In this document: piece after piece, positions 44,702 to 53,878 of the stretch
How the letters are laid out: each line of letters starts with the position of its first letter
Position numbering within the stretch: position 1 is the stretch's first letter
Assembly (NCBI RefSeq): GCF_900111965.1
Contig: NZ_FOJT01000003.1
Location: 124,001-188,000, forward strand
DNA from: Flavobacterium swingsii
GTDB lineage: Bacteria > Bacteroidota > Bacteroidia > Flavobacteriales > Flavobacteriaceae
Length of the DNA stretch: 64,000 nt
Direction of reading: 5' to 3'
Translations under genes and position numbers: made by a program
Notes under the pieces: generated by a model
The model's database searches: none
What the model saw: the letters and a program-made list of their open reading frames with translations, nothing else
What the model was told of the DNA's origin: nothing

Positions 44702-45601
44702 ATGAAAAAAATATTTTTATTCACTTCTCTAATAATCTTTAATTATTCGTTTGCGCAAACCGAAGGTTTTGCCGTAAATAAAGATTTATCTAAAACTTAT
44801 TACAAAATTTTTGGGTCTGGAATTCCTATGCTCATCATCAATGGTGGGCCAGGAATGAATAGTAATGGTTTCGAACCAATGGCTAAAATACTTGCTAAAA
44901 AGAATCAAACTATTGTTTATGACCAAAGAGGAACTGGAAAATCTCCATTGAAAGATTTAAATTCAAAAACCATTACCATTAAAATAATGGCCGATGATAT
45001 TGAATCTTTAAGAAAACACCTCAAAATTAAAAAATGGATTGTTTTAGGACATTCTTTTGGCGGAATGTTAGCATCTTATTATGCAACGGTTTATCCAAAT
45101 AGTATCGATAAATTAATATTATCTTCTTCTGGTGGAATTGATTTAAGTTTGTTGAATGGACCAAATCTAATCACCTCTCATTTATCTAAAATAGAACAAG
45201 ACTCTTTACAATATTGGAATGACAAAATCGACAAAGGAGATACAAGTCACGCAACCAGATTAGGAAGAGGTCGAGCATTAGCACCAGCTTACGTATACGA
45301 TCGAAAATTTATTCCCATTATTGCCGAAAGACTTACGCAAGGAAATTCGACCATAAATACATTGGTTTGGTCTGATTTTAGAAAGATAAAATTTGATTGC
45401 AATAACAAACTAAAATCTTTCAAAAAGCCAGTTCTAATCATACAAGGAAAGCAAGATATTATTAGCAAAGAAATTGCAGAAACGGCTCACAAAGCTTTTA
45501 CAAATTCTAAAGTGATTTTGCTAGACAACTGCAAACATTATGGTTGGCTTGATGCTGAAGAAAAATATTTTTCTGAAATTGAAAGTTTTTTGAAATCTTA
45601 A
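44702..45601 (+). CDS. Secreted alpha/beta hydrolase, proline iminopeptidase-like (S33)
   Basis: A 299-residue exported hydrolase with signal peptide (M-K-K-I-F-L-F-T-S-L-I-I-F-N-Y-S-F-A-Q). It has N-G-G-P-G-M-N-S (oxyanion region), Y-D-Q-R-G-T-G-K-S, the nucleophile elbow G-H-S-F-G-G, the Asp of G-K-Q-D-I-I and the final His in N-C-K-H-Y-G-W. The G-G-P-G and D-Q-R-G-x-G-x-S pair is typical of S33 prolyl aminopeptidases, and the link with pepP next door fits degradation of proline-containing peptides. Some enzymes of this group hydrolyse other substrates. Confidence 0.83.
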   Translation: MKKIFLFTSLIIFNYSFAQTEGFAVNKDLSKTYYKIFGSGIPMLIINGGPGMNSNGFEPMAKILAKKNQTIVYDQRGTGKSPLKDLNSKTITIKIMADDIESLRKHLKIKKWIVLGHSFGGMLASYYATVYPNSIDKLILSSSGGIDLSLLNGPNLITSHLSKIEQDSLQYWNDKIDKGDTSHATRLGRGRALAPAYVYDRKFIPIIAERLTQGNSTINTLVWSDFRKIKFDCNNKLKSFKKPVLIIQGKQDIISKEIAETAHKAFTNSKVILLDNCKHYGWLDAEEKYFSEIESFLKS

Positions 45602-45608
45602 AGAAATA

Positions 45609-45637
45609 AAACGGTTTGTAGAAATGCGAACCGTTTT
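45609..45637. terminator. Bidirectional terminator before AbiH
   Basis: AAACGGTT…AACCGTTTTT with a T-rich right tail; the AbiH stop codon overlaps the tail. Confidence 0.8.
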
Positions 45638-46863
45638 TATTTTAATGGTAATTTAATTTGTGGTAATGGTTTGCAAAGAGTTTTGTTTACAATTTTTTCT
45701 CTCATCATTTTCTTTTTATTAAAATGGCGAGAAATATTTTGAATAATATCTGTATAATTATCTTTGATTACATTACCTTCTTTATCTTTAGTTTCATGAT
45801 AAAAGACTTTTATAGATCTACAATTGCTGTGTTCAAAAATTGTATTTAGCAAAGTTCTATCAGATAATCCACAAGAATGTCCCATTAAATAGACTTGAAA
45901 TTTATCTGCATCTATTAAATCTAATAAACTCTTATAATTATTGGTGTTTAAATATTGAAAAGATTTAAAATTATTCAAATATTCATTATCATCGATATTT
46001 TCAATCATTTTGTAGTCTTCATCCATTTCGTCTCCAAAACCAAAATTAATTGAATTTTCTTCTGAATTTAATTCACCATGTATCTGAATTAACTTATTTT
46101 TATTTATCTCTAATTTCTCGAAATATTTTAATAGTGTACCCGTATAATTAAAATTTACGTAAAAATGCTGTATATCAAGATTTTTTTCATATTTCTGTTT
46201 TATGTAAAACTCACTTATTTCATTATCAATTTCAACCATATCATCAAATGGTATTTCTTTAAAAAATCGTTCAAGATTTTCACCTTTTAATTCTTCAAGT
46301 TCAACAATTAAATTGGAATATTCAAGAACATTATTTATGTCAAAATCATAACTGTTTTCTACTTTAGCAACTAAATATTCATGTAATAAATCCTTAATTT
46401 CTTCAAATTCTTTATTTAATTGTGTAATGTCCCAAGGGTAATTGTTTGATAAATAATTACCCTTAACTCTTCCTTTTAATATCTCATAATAAACATTCTC
46501 AATATCTACCCAATTTTCGATTGATTTTTCACAAATTACTTCAAAGAATTTATTTGTGAAAGTTAACGAACAATCATTCTTATCTGTGTATTGATAAGAG
46601 TTATATCCACTTTCATATCTTTTAACAAAGGAATTAAATTCAGCATATGAATTAATGTTTTTATGTTCTACTATAGCAATATTAAGACTCGATGACATAA
46701 ACTCATAATTCACTTCAATAAAATTATCTTTGAATGAAGATTTTTTTTCATAATTGAACACACTAGTAACACTTTTCCAATAATTATCAATAAAATGACG
46801 ATACGAAGTTGGTAATCCGTGAGCCAAATCAAACCCGTTTCCAATAATTACTAATCTGTTCAT
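45637..46863 (-). CDS. AbiH-family abortive infection protein
   Basis: A 408-residue protein. The N-terminus M-N-R-L-V-I-I-G-N-G-F-D-L-A-H-G-L-P-T-S-Y-R is the hallmark of AbiH (PF14253), with a following helix D-N-Y-W-K. Later comes the conserved central I-Q-H-F-Y-V-N-F-N-Y-T-G-T-L, I-H-G-E-L-N-S (near residue 270) and the C-terminal V-Y-L-M-G-H-S-C-G-L-S-D-R-T-L-L, a nucleotide-fold-like turn. AbiH was first known from a lactococcal plasmid as a single-gene phage resistance factor; its mechanism is not established. It is unusually rich in Asn, Lys, Glu and Ile, and its codons are more AT-rich than those of its neighbours, which fits transfer. It stands alone, between a bidirectional terminator and the DUF1398 gene. 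Confidence 0.85.
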   Translation of the reverse strand: MNRLVIIGNGFDLAHGLPTSYRHFIDNYWKSVTSVFNYEKKSSFKDNFIEVNYEFMSSSLNIAIVEHKNINSYAEFNSFVKRYESGYNSYQYTDKNDCSLTFTNKFFEVICEKSIENWVDIENVYYEILKGRVKGNYLSNNYPWDITQLNKEFEEIKDLLHEYLVAKVENSYDFDINNVLEYSNLIVELEELKGENLERFFKEIPFDDMVEIDNEISEFYIKQKYEKNLDIQHFYVNFNYTGTLLKYFEKLEINKNKLIQIHGELNSEENSINFGFGDEMDEDYKMIENIDDNEYLNNFKSFQYLNTNNYKSLLDLIDADKFQVYLMGHSCGLSDRTLLNTIFEHSNCRSIKVFYHETKDKEGNVIKDNYTDIIQNISRHFNKKKMMREKIVNKTLCKPLPQIKLPLK

Positions 46864-46937
46864 AAAAATGCTTTTCTCAAAAATAAGGTTTTAACTTATA
46901 AAAATCTATATGATTTCTTAAATCTGTGTATAAAAAA

Positions 46938-47330
46938 CTATACCGACGGAATTATTTCCTCAACCATTTCGTTTCCTGCTTTGTCGTAATAAGTACAAGT
47001 CATTTTACTCATAACAACAATCCATTTTTCGACGCCAGATTTTGCACAATCCGAAAGAAAAGTCATGTAATCAGTCTTGCCTTGTTGGTGTGATTTCAAA
47101 TCGGATTTAAATTGTCCTACATTACTTTCATTGGCAATTTCAAGTGTTTCTAAAAAAGCTTCCGATGTAGTTTGAAAATCATTTTTTCCGTAATAATTGG
47201 TGTGATTATCAGTCACAAAAGTTTCAAAAGAAGTTACCCCAAGTGCAATAATGTCTTGCATGTATTGAGGGAAATCGGCACCACTTTTTACTTTAGCATG
47301 AGCATCTTTAATTTGTTTAACTGTGAACAT
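46938..47330 (-). CDS. DUF1398 family protein
   Basis: A 130-residue soluble protein. The start M-F-T-V-K-Q-I-K-D-A-H-A-K-V-K-S-G-A-D-F-P, the L-G-V-T-S-F-E-T-F-V-T-D-N-H-T-N-Y-Y-G loop and the end segment G-V-E-K-W-I-V-V-M-S-K-M-T-C-T-Y-Y-D-K-A-G-N-E are the family's conserved blocks. Some members are labelled as phage envelope protein, without known function. The gene is alone: 74 bases separate it from AbiH downstream, and it is divergent from the hydrolase at 47403. Confidence 0.72.
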   Translation of the reverse strand: MFTVKQIKDAHAKVKSGADFPQYMQDIIALGVTSFETFVTDNHTNYYGKNDFQTTSEAFLETLEIANESNVGQFKSDLKSHQQGKTDYMTFLSDCAKSGVEKWIVVMSKMTCTYYDKAGNEMVEEIIPSV

Positions 47331-47402
47331 ATTATAATTTTTTAATTATTCAAACATACATTTTTTAAATTTCAAAAATCTATTTTTGCAATAATATTTA
47401 AC

Positions 47403-48197
47403 TTGCTTTTTACGTTGAAAACCGTTCATTACAAAAACACGAAAATCTCTTATTTTGACATAGGAAAAGGAACTGCTATCATTTTACTTCATGGTTTTTT
47501 AGAAAATGCCACGATGTGGGATTCTTATATTTCATCATTTACTGAAAAATATCGAATAATCACAATCGATTTATTAGGTCATGGCAAATCGGAATGTTTG
47601 GGTTATGTACACACGATGGAAGACCAAGCCGATATGGTTTATGCTGTTTTACAACATTTAAAAATTAGAAAATCTATTTTCGTAGGACATTCGATGGGTG
47701 GTTATGTTGCTTTGGCTTTCGCCGAATTGTATCCAGAAAACACAAAAGGATTTGTTTTATTAAATTCGACCACTTATGCTGATGACCACGAGCGAAAAAT
47801 AAACAGAAATCGCGCTATAAAAATGGCACATAAAGAATATACTTCTTTAGTACAAATATCTATTGCAAATTTATTCAGTATTGACAATCGAGATAGTTTT
47901 TTGGCAGAAATAAACCATGTAAAAAAAGAAGCGCTAAAAACTCCTTTGCAAGGTTATATTGCGGCACAAGAAGGTATGAAGCTCAGAAAAAATAAAGAAC
48001 ATTTGTTGCATCTTACTTCGTATCCGAAACTATTAATTCTTGGCAAAAAAGATGGTGTTCTTAATTACGATGACAATATCAAACAAGTAGAGGAAACAAA
48101 TGTGCAACTGGTTTCTTTTCCTGATGGGCACATGAGTCATATCGAAAACCGTAATGAATTAGAAAAAGTTTTGTTGGGTTTTTTTAAGAAGATTTAG
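47403..48197 (+). CDS. Cytosolic alpha/beta hydrolase
   Basis: A 264-residue hydrolase without signal peptide. The order is L-L-H-G-F-L-E-N-A-T-M-W-D (oxyanion hole), D-L-L-G-H-G-K-S-E, the nucleophile elbow G-H-S-M-G-G-Y, the Asp of G-K-K-D-G-V and the His in G-H-M-S-H-I-E-N. The reading frame has no ATG before the conserved core; it begins with TTG at 47403 or another TTG at 47415. A TATTTTTG -7 element at 47381-47388 places transcription close to these codons, so a nearly leaderless start is likely. Substrate unknown. Confidence 0.82.
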   Translation: MLFTLKTVHYKNTKISYFDIGKGTAIILLHGFLENATMWDSYISSFTEKYRIITIDLLGHGKSECLGYVHTMEDQADMVYAVLQHLKIRKSIFVGHSMGGYVALAFAELYPENTKGFVLLNSTTYADDHERKINRNRAIKMAHKEYTSLVQISIANLFSIDNRDSFLAEINHVKKEALKTPLQGYIAAQEGMKLRKNKEHLLHLTSYPKLLILGKKDGVLNYDDNIKQVEETNVQLVSFPDGHMSHIENRNELEKVLLGFFKKI

Positions 48198-48203
48198 TTT
48201 TTA

Positions 48204-48271
48204 TTAACCACAAAAGACACAAAAGAATATGGCTTACTATTTATAATTCCTTTTGTGCCTTTTGTGGTTAA
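48204..48271. terminator. Bidirectional terminator / long palindrome
   Basis: TTAACCACAAAAG…CTTTTGTGGTTAA, with CACAAAAG repeated inside on both arms. It lies between two convergent genes and overlaps the stop codon of the AddB-like gene. Confidence 0.75.
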
Positions 48272-51033
48272 ATTTTTTCTTCAAAAGAAATTTCAATATT
48301 TAAAATTTCATTAATTAAAACAACAATCTCCCTTTTAAAATGCTCTAAGATTTCAGGAGTTATAGTTGTAAAAACTTCTTTGTCTTGTTTGATTCCAAAA
48401 GGTAAAAAACCGCCTTTCATATTTTTGAAAGAAATAATTCCAGCTTCCATTTCTAATCCATTTGCTTGTTTTTCGTACATAAAAGCATAACAAAGCAACT
48501 GAATAATTTTGTCATTTTTTATGTCTAAAGTCAGTCCGTTCCAATCTTTAAGCTGAACGCTGTTTTTTTCTACTTTCCCGGTTTTGTAATCGATGATTCG
48601 AATTTTGTTATTTCTAATTTCTATTCTATCTACATTTCCAGCTATTTTTATAGGAAAAGGCAAACGATTGTCTTCTAAAAGTCTTTCCAACGGAGTTTCT
48701 AATGCCAAAATTTTTACGACATCACCATTTGTAATTTGCTTTTTTTCTTCAATCAAAAAATTAAAAACATTTCGTTTTGCGACTTCAAAAGCCAACAGAT
48801 TTTTTCCTTTTTTAACTTCTCCTTCTTTATAAATTTCTTTAAATTGTTTGAGAACTTCATTATTGGCAATAGCCAACATTTTATCTAAATCATCTGTGGT
48901 CAAAAATTTATTGATGACTGGTTTGTATAAAGCTTCTAATGTTTCGTGTATAATTGTTCCTAAAGTATTCAGTGCAATATTTTCTTCAACTTCTTCAGAT
49001 TCTCTAATTGACAATATTCTTTGGAAGTAAAACTGAATCGGATTCCTAATATAAGTAGTTAATGCCGAAGGCGAAAATCCTTTTCCTGTTGCAATTTCTT
49101 TCAATCGTATCATTACCGATTCAGATTTTGGAATTACTATTGGTTTGGAAGCAATATTTGGCACAATTGGCTGAATAATTTCATGCGTTAAATTGTGATT
49201 TGGTTGTTTTTCGACTTCCAATTGTGTGATGAAACGGCTTTTTTCGCCACCATCTAAACCGTCACTTTCGGTGTTGTAAAGCAAATAAATATTCTTTGCA
49301 CGTTGCAATAAATGATAAAAATGGTACGTATAAATTGCATCTTTTTCTTTGTAAGTTGGCAAACCTAGTTCTCGTTTTACATCATATGGAATAAACGAAT
49401 TGACGGTTTTTCCTGCGGGAAATTTGCCTTCATTTAATGAAGTTATAATAACCGTTTCAAAATCTAAAACACGACTTTCGAGAACACCCATAATTTGCAA
49501 TCCAGACAAAGGTTCTCCTTCAAATGAAACTTCAGCAAGATCGATAACTTGTTTGTAAATGGCATGCAAAGTATCTATGTTTTCGATGTATTCATTTTTA
49601 GAGCAATAAGTAATTAGTTTATTAATGATTTTGTATATCGAATACAAAAATGTTTTAACTAACTTATCTTCTTCTAAACTTGAATCTAAATTTGATTTAA
49701 TGATTAATAATATTTCGGAAATAAGTTCTAATATTCCGATAGGTTTCTGATTCCATTTCTGAAAAAGTAATTCAAAAAGACGGTTGGAATTTTCTTGAAA
49801 TGAAATTACTTTTTGATGTGTTATAAACGTATAATTATTCTTTTTAATGGTCCAAATAACCTTCGATGCGTTTACATAAGACTCGATAATTGGATTGGAA
49901 AGCACATCAAGCACATCTTTGTAATAAAAAACATAACTAGATTCACTTCTGTTTAACGCATTGTTGTGCATCTTAAATAGCTTAGCAACTAATAATTGGA
50001 TTGGATTGTTTTTGCTAGAATTACCCATAGTGATATTCAGACTACCAACGCTTGCCGGAAGCGAATGTAACATTGGAATAAGCATGTTTTCATCGCCAAG
50101 TACTAAAGCGACTTTGTCTAAAGAGGCATTCGGTTTTTCTAAAATTAATTTGTCAATTATTCCAGAAACAATTTTGGCTTGACCAATGGCTTTTGCAGTA
50201 CCTATAATTTGGATATTTTTCTCTTCAGAATAATTAGTAACAATCCACTCGAAAGGATTGGTTTTGTAATGTGGCCAAGTATTTTTGAAACGTCGAACAA
50301 ATAATCCCGCATCGTGAGAAACATCATTTAAAAAAACTGCATCAATATCCCAAAAAATTAATGCAATGTCTTTGGCAATAAGTTGTTGTGCGATTTTTTC
50401 TTCTGCTTGATTTAAAGCGTTGAAACCAGCAAAAATAATTTTTTTATTTTTAAAATTAGAAATAAATTTTTCAAGATTTAATACTGCTTCTCTATATATT
50501 AACCCTTGATAACCAATTTCCTTGTTTTTTAAATGTGTATAAAATGATTCGTAATACAAAGGGAGTAGTTTCCAAAATTCTAAGTAATTATCAATTAATG
50601 TAGTTTTATCTTCTACTTCAATTCCCCAACGTTTGATGACTTCGATATCTTGAAGATAGGAAAACACATGTTTTGGATCAAGAAGATAACGATCAATCTC
50701 GTTAAAATCCTGTAATAGTGTTTTGGACCAATTAGAAAACTGTTCGAATGTTTGTTGTTTCCCCTTTTCTGTTACTGATAAATAAACAGTATAAAACTCA
50801 AAGAGTAATTCTATCGAATCTACAGATCTAATATTTGCAATCTCTTGAATGAAATCTTCAATACTTGTGATTTCTGGTGCAAAAGTAAAGCTTGGTAGTT
50901 TTTTTTTAAATGCTTCTAAAAGAAATATTTTAGCTCTTTTATTAGGTAGGATAATGGTTATTTCAGAAATATTTTGAGTTTCATCTGAAAGTAATTTGTC
51001 AACTAAGTTTTCTAGAAAAGTATTGTTTGTCAT
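48268..51033 (-). CDS. AddB-like PD-(D/E)XK nuclease subunit of a RecBCD/AddAB-type complex
   Basis: A 921-residue protein with inactivated-helicase architecture. The N-terminus (E-I-T-I-I-L-P-N-K-R-A-K-I-F-L) is where UvrD-like proteins carry Walker A, but the Gly-Lys-Thr is missing, as in many AddB and RexB subunits. Helicase-like patches follow (S-L-N-E-G-K-F-P near residue 530). The C-terminal 230 residues form a PD-(D/E)XK nuclease: F-S-P-S-A-L-T-T-Y, H-E-T-L-E-A-L, then the catalytic D-R-I-E-I and I-D-Y-K-T-G-K. No iron-sulfur Cys cluster was seen around it. With the UvrD-like protein at 53879-57037 on the same strand it would process double-strand breaks. The two genes are separated by two unrelated genes. 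Confidence 0.85.
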   Translation of the reverse strand: MTNNTFLENLVDKLLSDETQNISEITIILPNKRAKIFLLEAFKKKLPSFTFAPEITSIEDFIQEIANIRSVDSIELLFEFYTVYLSVTEKGKQQTFEQFSNWSKTLLQDFNEIDRYLLDPKHVFSYLQDIEVIKRWGIEVEDKTTLIDNYLEFWKLLPLYYESFYTHLKNKEIGYQGLIYREAVLNLEKFISNFKNKKIIFAGFNALNQAEEKIAQQLIAKDIALIFWDIDAVFLNDVSHDAGLFVRRFKNTWPHYKTNPFEWIVTNYSEEKNIQIIGTAKAIGQAKIVSGIIDKLILEKPNASLDKVALVLGDENMLIPMLHSLPASVGSLNITMGNSSKNNPIQLLVAKLFKMHNNALNRSESSYVFYYKDVLDVLSNPIIESYVNASKVIWTIKKNNYTFITHQKVISFQENSNRLFELLFQKWNQKPIGILELISEILLIIKSNLDSSLEEDKLVKTFLYSIYKIINKLITYCSKNEYIENIDTLHAIYKQVIDLAEVSFEGEPLSGLQIMGVLESRVLDFETVIITSLNEGKFPAGKTVNSFIPYDVKRELGLPTYKEKDAIYTYHFYHLLQRAKNIYLLYNTESDGLDGGEKSRFITQLEVEKQPNHNLTHEIIQPIVPNIASKPIVIPKSESVMIRLKEIATGKGFSPSALTTYIRNPIQFYFQRILSIRESEEVEENIALNTLGTIIHETLEALYKPVINKFLTTDDLDKMLAIANNEVLKQFKEIYKEGEVKKGKNLLAFEVAKRNVFNFLIEEKKQITNGDVVKILALETPLERLLEDNRLPFPIKIAGNVDRIEIRNNKIRIIDYKTGKVEKNSVQLKDWNGLTLDIKNDKIIQLLCYAFMYEKQANGLEMEAGIISFKNMKGGFLPFGIKQDKEVFTTITPEILEHFKREIVVLINEILNIEISFEEKI

Positions 51034-51047
51034 AGAATATAAATATA

Positions 51048-51080
51048 AAAAAAACGCCCCGATAAATCGAGGCGTTTTAA
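51048..51080. terminator. Intrinsic terminator after the OmpA-like gene
   Basis: AAAACGCC…GGCGTTTT, with A and T tracts on both sides; it ends the minus-strand OmpA message and lies upstream of the AddB-like start. Confidence 0.85.
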
Positions 51081-51099
51081 GAATTTATTTTGGAAGTGA

Positions 51100-52518
51100 T
51101 TATTTAACCACTTTCACTTCTACTCTTCTGTTTAAAGCTTTACCAGCTTTAGTTTTGTTTGAAGCTATTGGCATAGATTCTCCGAAACCAGCTGAAGTTA
51201 ATCTAGATGCGTCAATTCCGTTTTCAACTAAGTAAGTTTTAACAGCAGCAGCTCTATTTTCAGATAAAGTTTGGTTTACAGTGTCTTTTCCATCAGCGTC
51301 AGTATGACCTTCGATAGAGAAGTTAGATGAAGGATATTCTTTTAGTATTGCAGTCATTGCTTGTAATACTACGAAAGTTCTTTTTTGGAAAGTAGCTTTG
51401 CTAGTGTCGAACAAGATAGTTTTAGCATAATCGTTTAGTTTTTTGATAGCTTCTTCAGAAACTTCAGGACAACCATTGTTAGCTACAGTACCTTTCACAT
51501 CTACACATTTGTCATCTTTGTCAAGAACTGAATCTCCGTCAGTATCTGGCCATGGACAACCACCGTTATCTCTTGGACCTGCAACTGTAGGACATTTGTC
51601 TTTCATATCTGCAACACCATCTCCGTCAGTATCAGGACAACCGTTTAATGCAGCTAAACCAGCAACTTCTGGACAAGCATCATCTTTGTCAGCAATTCCG
51701 TCTCCGTCAGTATCAGGACAACCGTTTAATGCAGCTAAACCAGCAACTTCTGGACAAGCATCATCTTTATCAGCAATTCCGTCTCCATCAGTATCAGGAC
51801 AACCTTGAAATTCTTTTAAACCAGCAACTTCTGGGCAAGCATCATCTTTATCGTAGATACCGTCATTGTCTGTATCTTTACCACCAAATTTGAAAGTAAG
51901 ACCAGCTGTGTTTTCAAAAAGAGAAGGAAGGTCAAAATCTGTTGACGAATTATACTCTCTATCAGTAAACGCTTTTTTGTATGTAGATGCTAATGATAAA
52001 CCAACTTGCTCAGTAAACCAAAAAGTTAATCCAGCTCCTATGTTTGCAGTACCACCAGATGTTTTTCCCATCCAGCTATAACCACCACCAACGTTTACAG
52101 AAGGATCAATTACTTTTGATCCTATTAGGCTCATTAAACTATATTTAATAGCTAAATCTCCTGAATAATACATTGCATTTGGATTTACAACAGTCACTGC
52201 ATTTGCAGTTGGACCAGTCCAATTTACAAATTTTGTAATTTTATTTACAGAACCTGTAACTCCTACAGAAAAATTACCACCAACATTTCTAGAAACTGTT
52301 AAGTAAGAAACAGAAGGAAGAATATTCCAGTTGTCTTTTGCATTAAAAAATTCTGAAAAGTGATCTTTGAAATTAAAATCTCTCGCACCAGCGCTAGTTC
52401 TTGTGTCTATTGCGTTGGCTCCGAAAGATATTGCCCATGGATTGTCGCTGTCTTGTGCAGAAGCACTTAATCCAGCAATCATCAACATGGAAACAAAAAG
52501 TTTGTTAAGATGTTTCAT
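51100..52518 (-). CDS. OmpA-family outer-membrane protein with thrombospondin type 3 repeats
   Basis: A 472-residue porin-like protein. Signal peptide (residues 1-21, ending A-S-A-Q), then an eight-strand-type barrel to about residue 210, then calcium-binding TSP3 repeats ([18 protein letters not shown] and similar), and a C-terminal OmpA domain that binds peptidoglycan: [25 protein letters not shown] and G-F-G-E-S. The gene is a major surface protein of this lineage. Two of the repeats are nearly identical at DNA level, see repeat entry. A good promoter lies upstream. Confidence 0.95.
   Translation of the reverse strand: MKHLNKLFVSMLMIAGLSASAQDSDNPWAISFGANAIDTRTSAGARDFNFKDHFSEFFNAKDNWNILPSVSYLTVSRNVGGNFSVGVTGSVNKITKFVNWTGPTANAVTVVNPNAMYYSGDLAIKYSLMSLIGSKVIDPSVNVGGGYSWMGKTSGGTANIGAGLTFWFTEQVGLSLASTYKKAFTDREYNSSTDFDLPSLFENTAGLTFKFGGKDTDNDGIYDKDDACPEVAGLKEFQGCPDTDGDGIADKDDACPEVAGLAALNGCPDTDGDGIADKDDACPEVAGLAALNGCPDTDGDGVADMKDKCPTVAGPRDNGGCPWPDTDGDSVLDKDDKCVDVKGTVANNGCPEVSEEAIKKLNDYAKTILFDTSKATFQKRTFVVLQAMTAILKEYPSSNFSIEGHTDADGKDTVNQTLSENRAAAVKTYLVENGIDASRLTSAGFGESMPIASNKTKAGKALNRRVEVKVVK
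51626..51787 (-). repeat. Tandem 81-bp duplication within the TSP3 repeats
   Basis: Two adjacent 81-base units (51626-51706 and 51707-51787) differ at two positions only, corresponding to 27 residues ([11 protein letters not shown]… to A-A-L-N-G-C). The other TSP3 units in the gene have diverged, so this pair arose recently. Confidence 0.9.
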
Positions 52519-52553
52519 ACTTAATTTTATTTGATTACATTACGTTATTGTGA

Positions 52554-52584
52554 CAAAAGTAACTAGGAAATTATTAATTACAAA
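52554..52584 (-). promoter_or_regulatory. Promoter of the OmpA-TSP3 gene
   Basis: On the minus strand TTTG (52584-52581) and TACTTTTG (52561-52554) are 19 bases apart, a full consensus match, 36 bases before the start. Confidence 0.8.
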
Positions 52585-52622
52585 ATGAATTGTTAAAAAA
52601 GTTAAATAAAAAGTGAAAAAAA

Positions 52623-53819
52623 TTATTGTTTAATAATATTTAGCTCTTCTCCAACTTCTGTAAATGCTTTGATAGCCTTGTCTAAATGCTCTTTTGTATG
52701 TGCTGCAGACAACTGAACTCTAATTCTTGCTTTGTCTTTAGGAACAACTGGAAAAAAGAATCCGATGACATAAATGCCCTTTTCTAGCAATTTTTCGGCC
52801 ATAATTTGTGATAATTTTGCATCATAAAGCATCACCGGAACGATTGCGGAATCTCCATTTATGAAATCCAACCCTGCTTTTCTTAATCCTTCTTTAAAGT
52901 AGTTGGTATTCCATTCTAGTTTATCACGAAGCGTGGTATCTTTTTCTAACAATTCAAAAACCTTGATTGAAGCTCCAACAATCGCTGGTGCTAATGAGTT
53001 TGAAAATAAATACGGACGTGAACGCTGACGTAAAATTTCGATAATTTCTTTTTTAGCGGTTGTGTAGCCACCCATGGCACCACCAAGTGCTTTTCCTAAT
53101 GTTCCTGTAATAATATCTACACGACCCATTACACCTTTGGCTTCTAATGTTCCTTTTCCTGTGGCACCAATGAATCCTGCCGCATGACATTCATCAACCA
53201 TAACCATGGCGTCATATTTATCGGCTAAATCACAAATTTTGTCTAACGGCGCAACTAATCCGTCCATAGAGAAAACGCCATCGGTAACAATTAGTTTAAA
53301 ACGAGTTCCCGCTTCAGTAGCTTTAATTAGTTGTTGTTCTAAATCTTCCATGTTGGAATTTTCGTAACGATAACGTGCCGCTTTACATAAACGAACACCA
53401 TCTATTATTGATGCGTGATTTAAACTATCGGAAATAATACAATCTTCTTCTCCTAATAATGGTTCGAAAACACCACCATTCGCATCAAAAGCTGCTGCGT
53501 ATAATATAGTGTCTTCTGTTCCGTAGAAATCAGCGATTTTTTGTTCTAGTGTTTTGTGAATATCCTGTGTTCCGCAAATGAAACGAACCGATGACATTCC
53601 GAAACCATGAGAATCTAAAGCATCTTTTGCTGCCTGAACTACTTCTGGGTGCGATGATAATCCTAAATAATTATTGGCGCAAAAATTAAGAACCGTTTCG
53701 CCATTAACAGTAATTTCGGCTCCTTGTGGAGAAGTGATGACTCTTTCTCTTTTGAAAATTCCGTTTTCTTCAATCGTGTTTAACTCGTTTTGTAAGTGTT
53801 GTTTAATTTTTCCGTACAT
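52623..53819 (-). CDS. kbl: Glycine C-acetyltransferase (2-amino-3-ketobutyrate CoA ligase)
   Basis: A 398-residue PLP enzyme that splits 2-amino-3-oxobutyrate with CoA into glycine and acetyl-CoA. The ATG at 53817-53819 (M-Y-G-K-I-K-Q-H-L) is the standard start; an in-frame ATG nine codons upstream is unlikely. Motifs: [33 protein letters not shown], and the Lys of [10 protein letters not shown]. It acts after the threonine dehydrogenase at 8756-9709. Alone on its strand between the OmpA gene and the AddA-like gene. Confidence 0.96.
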   Translation of the reverse strand: MYGKIKQHLQNELNTIEENGIFKRERVITSPQGAEITVNGETVLNFCANNYLGLSSHPEVVQAAKDALDSHGFGMSSVRFICGTQDIHKTLEQKIADFYGTEDTILYAAAFDANGGVFEPLLGEEDCIISDSLNHASIIDGVRLCKAARYRYENSNMEDLEQQLIKATEAGTRFKLIVTDGVFSMDGLVAPLDKICDLADKYDAMVMVDECHAAGFIGATGKGTLEAKGVMGRVDIITGTLGKALGGAMGGYTTAKKEIIEILRQRSRPYLFSNSLAPAIVGASIKVFELLEKDTTLRDKLEWNTNYFKEGLRKAGLDFINGDSAIVPVMLYDAKLSQIMAEKLLEKGIYVIGFFFPVVPKDKARIRVQLSAAHTKEHLDKAIKAFTEVGEELNIIKQ

Positions 53820-53878
53820 TTTTATGTGTATTTGGTTATTCGACAATTTGGTTATTTGACAAGACTAATGTCTTATTT

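Noticed and set aside
51443..51808. 121-aa frame with Ser/Pro repeats on the plus strand
   Set aside because: It is the antisense of the TSP3 repeat region; its repeats only reflect those of the OmpA gene.
51600..51860. Repeat array resembling a CRISPR
   Set aside because: The units lie within an open OmpA frame, encode TSP3 repeats and have no unique spacers.
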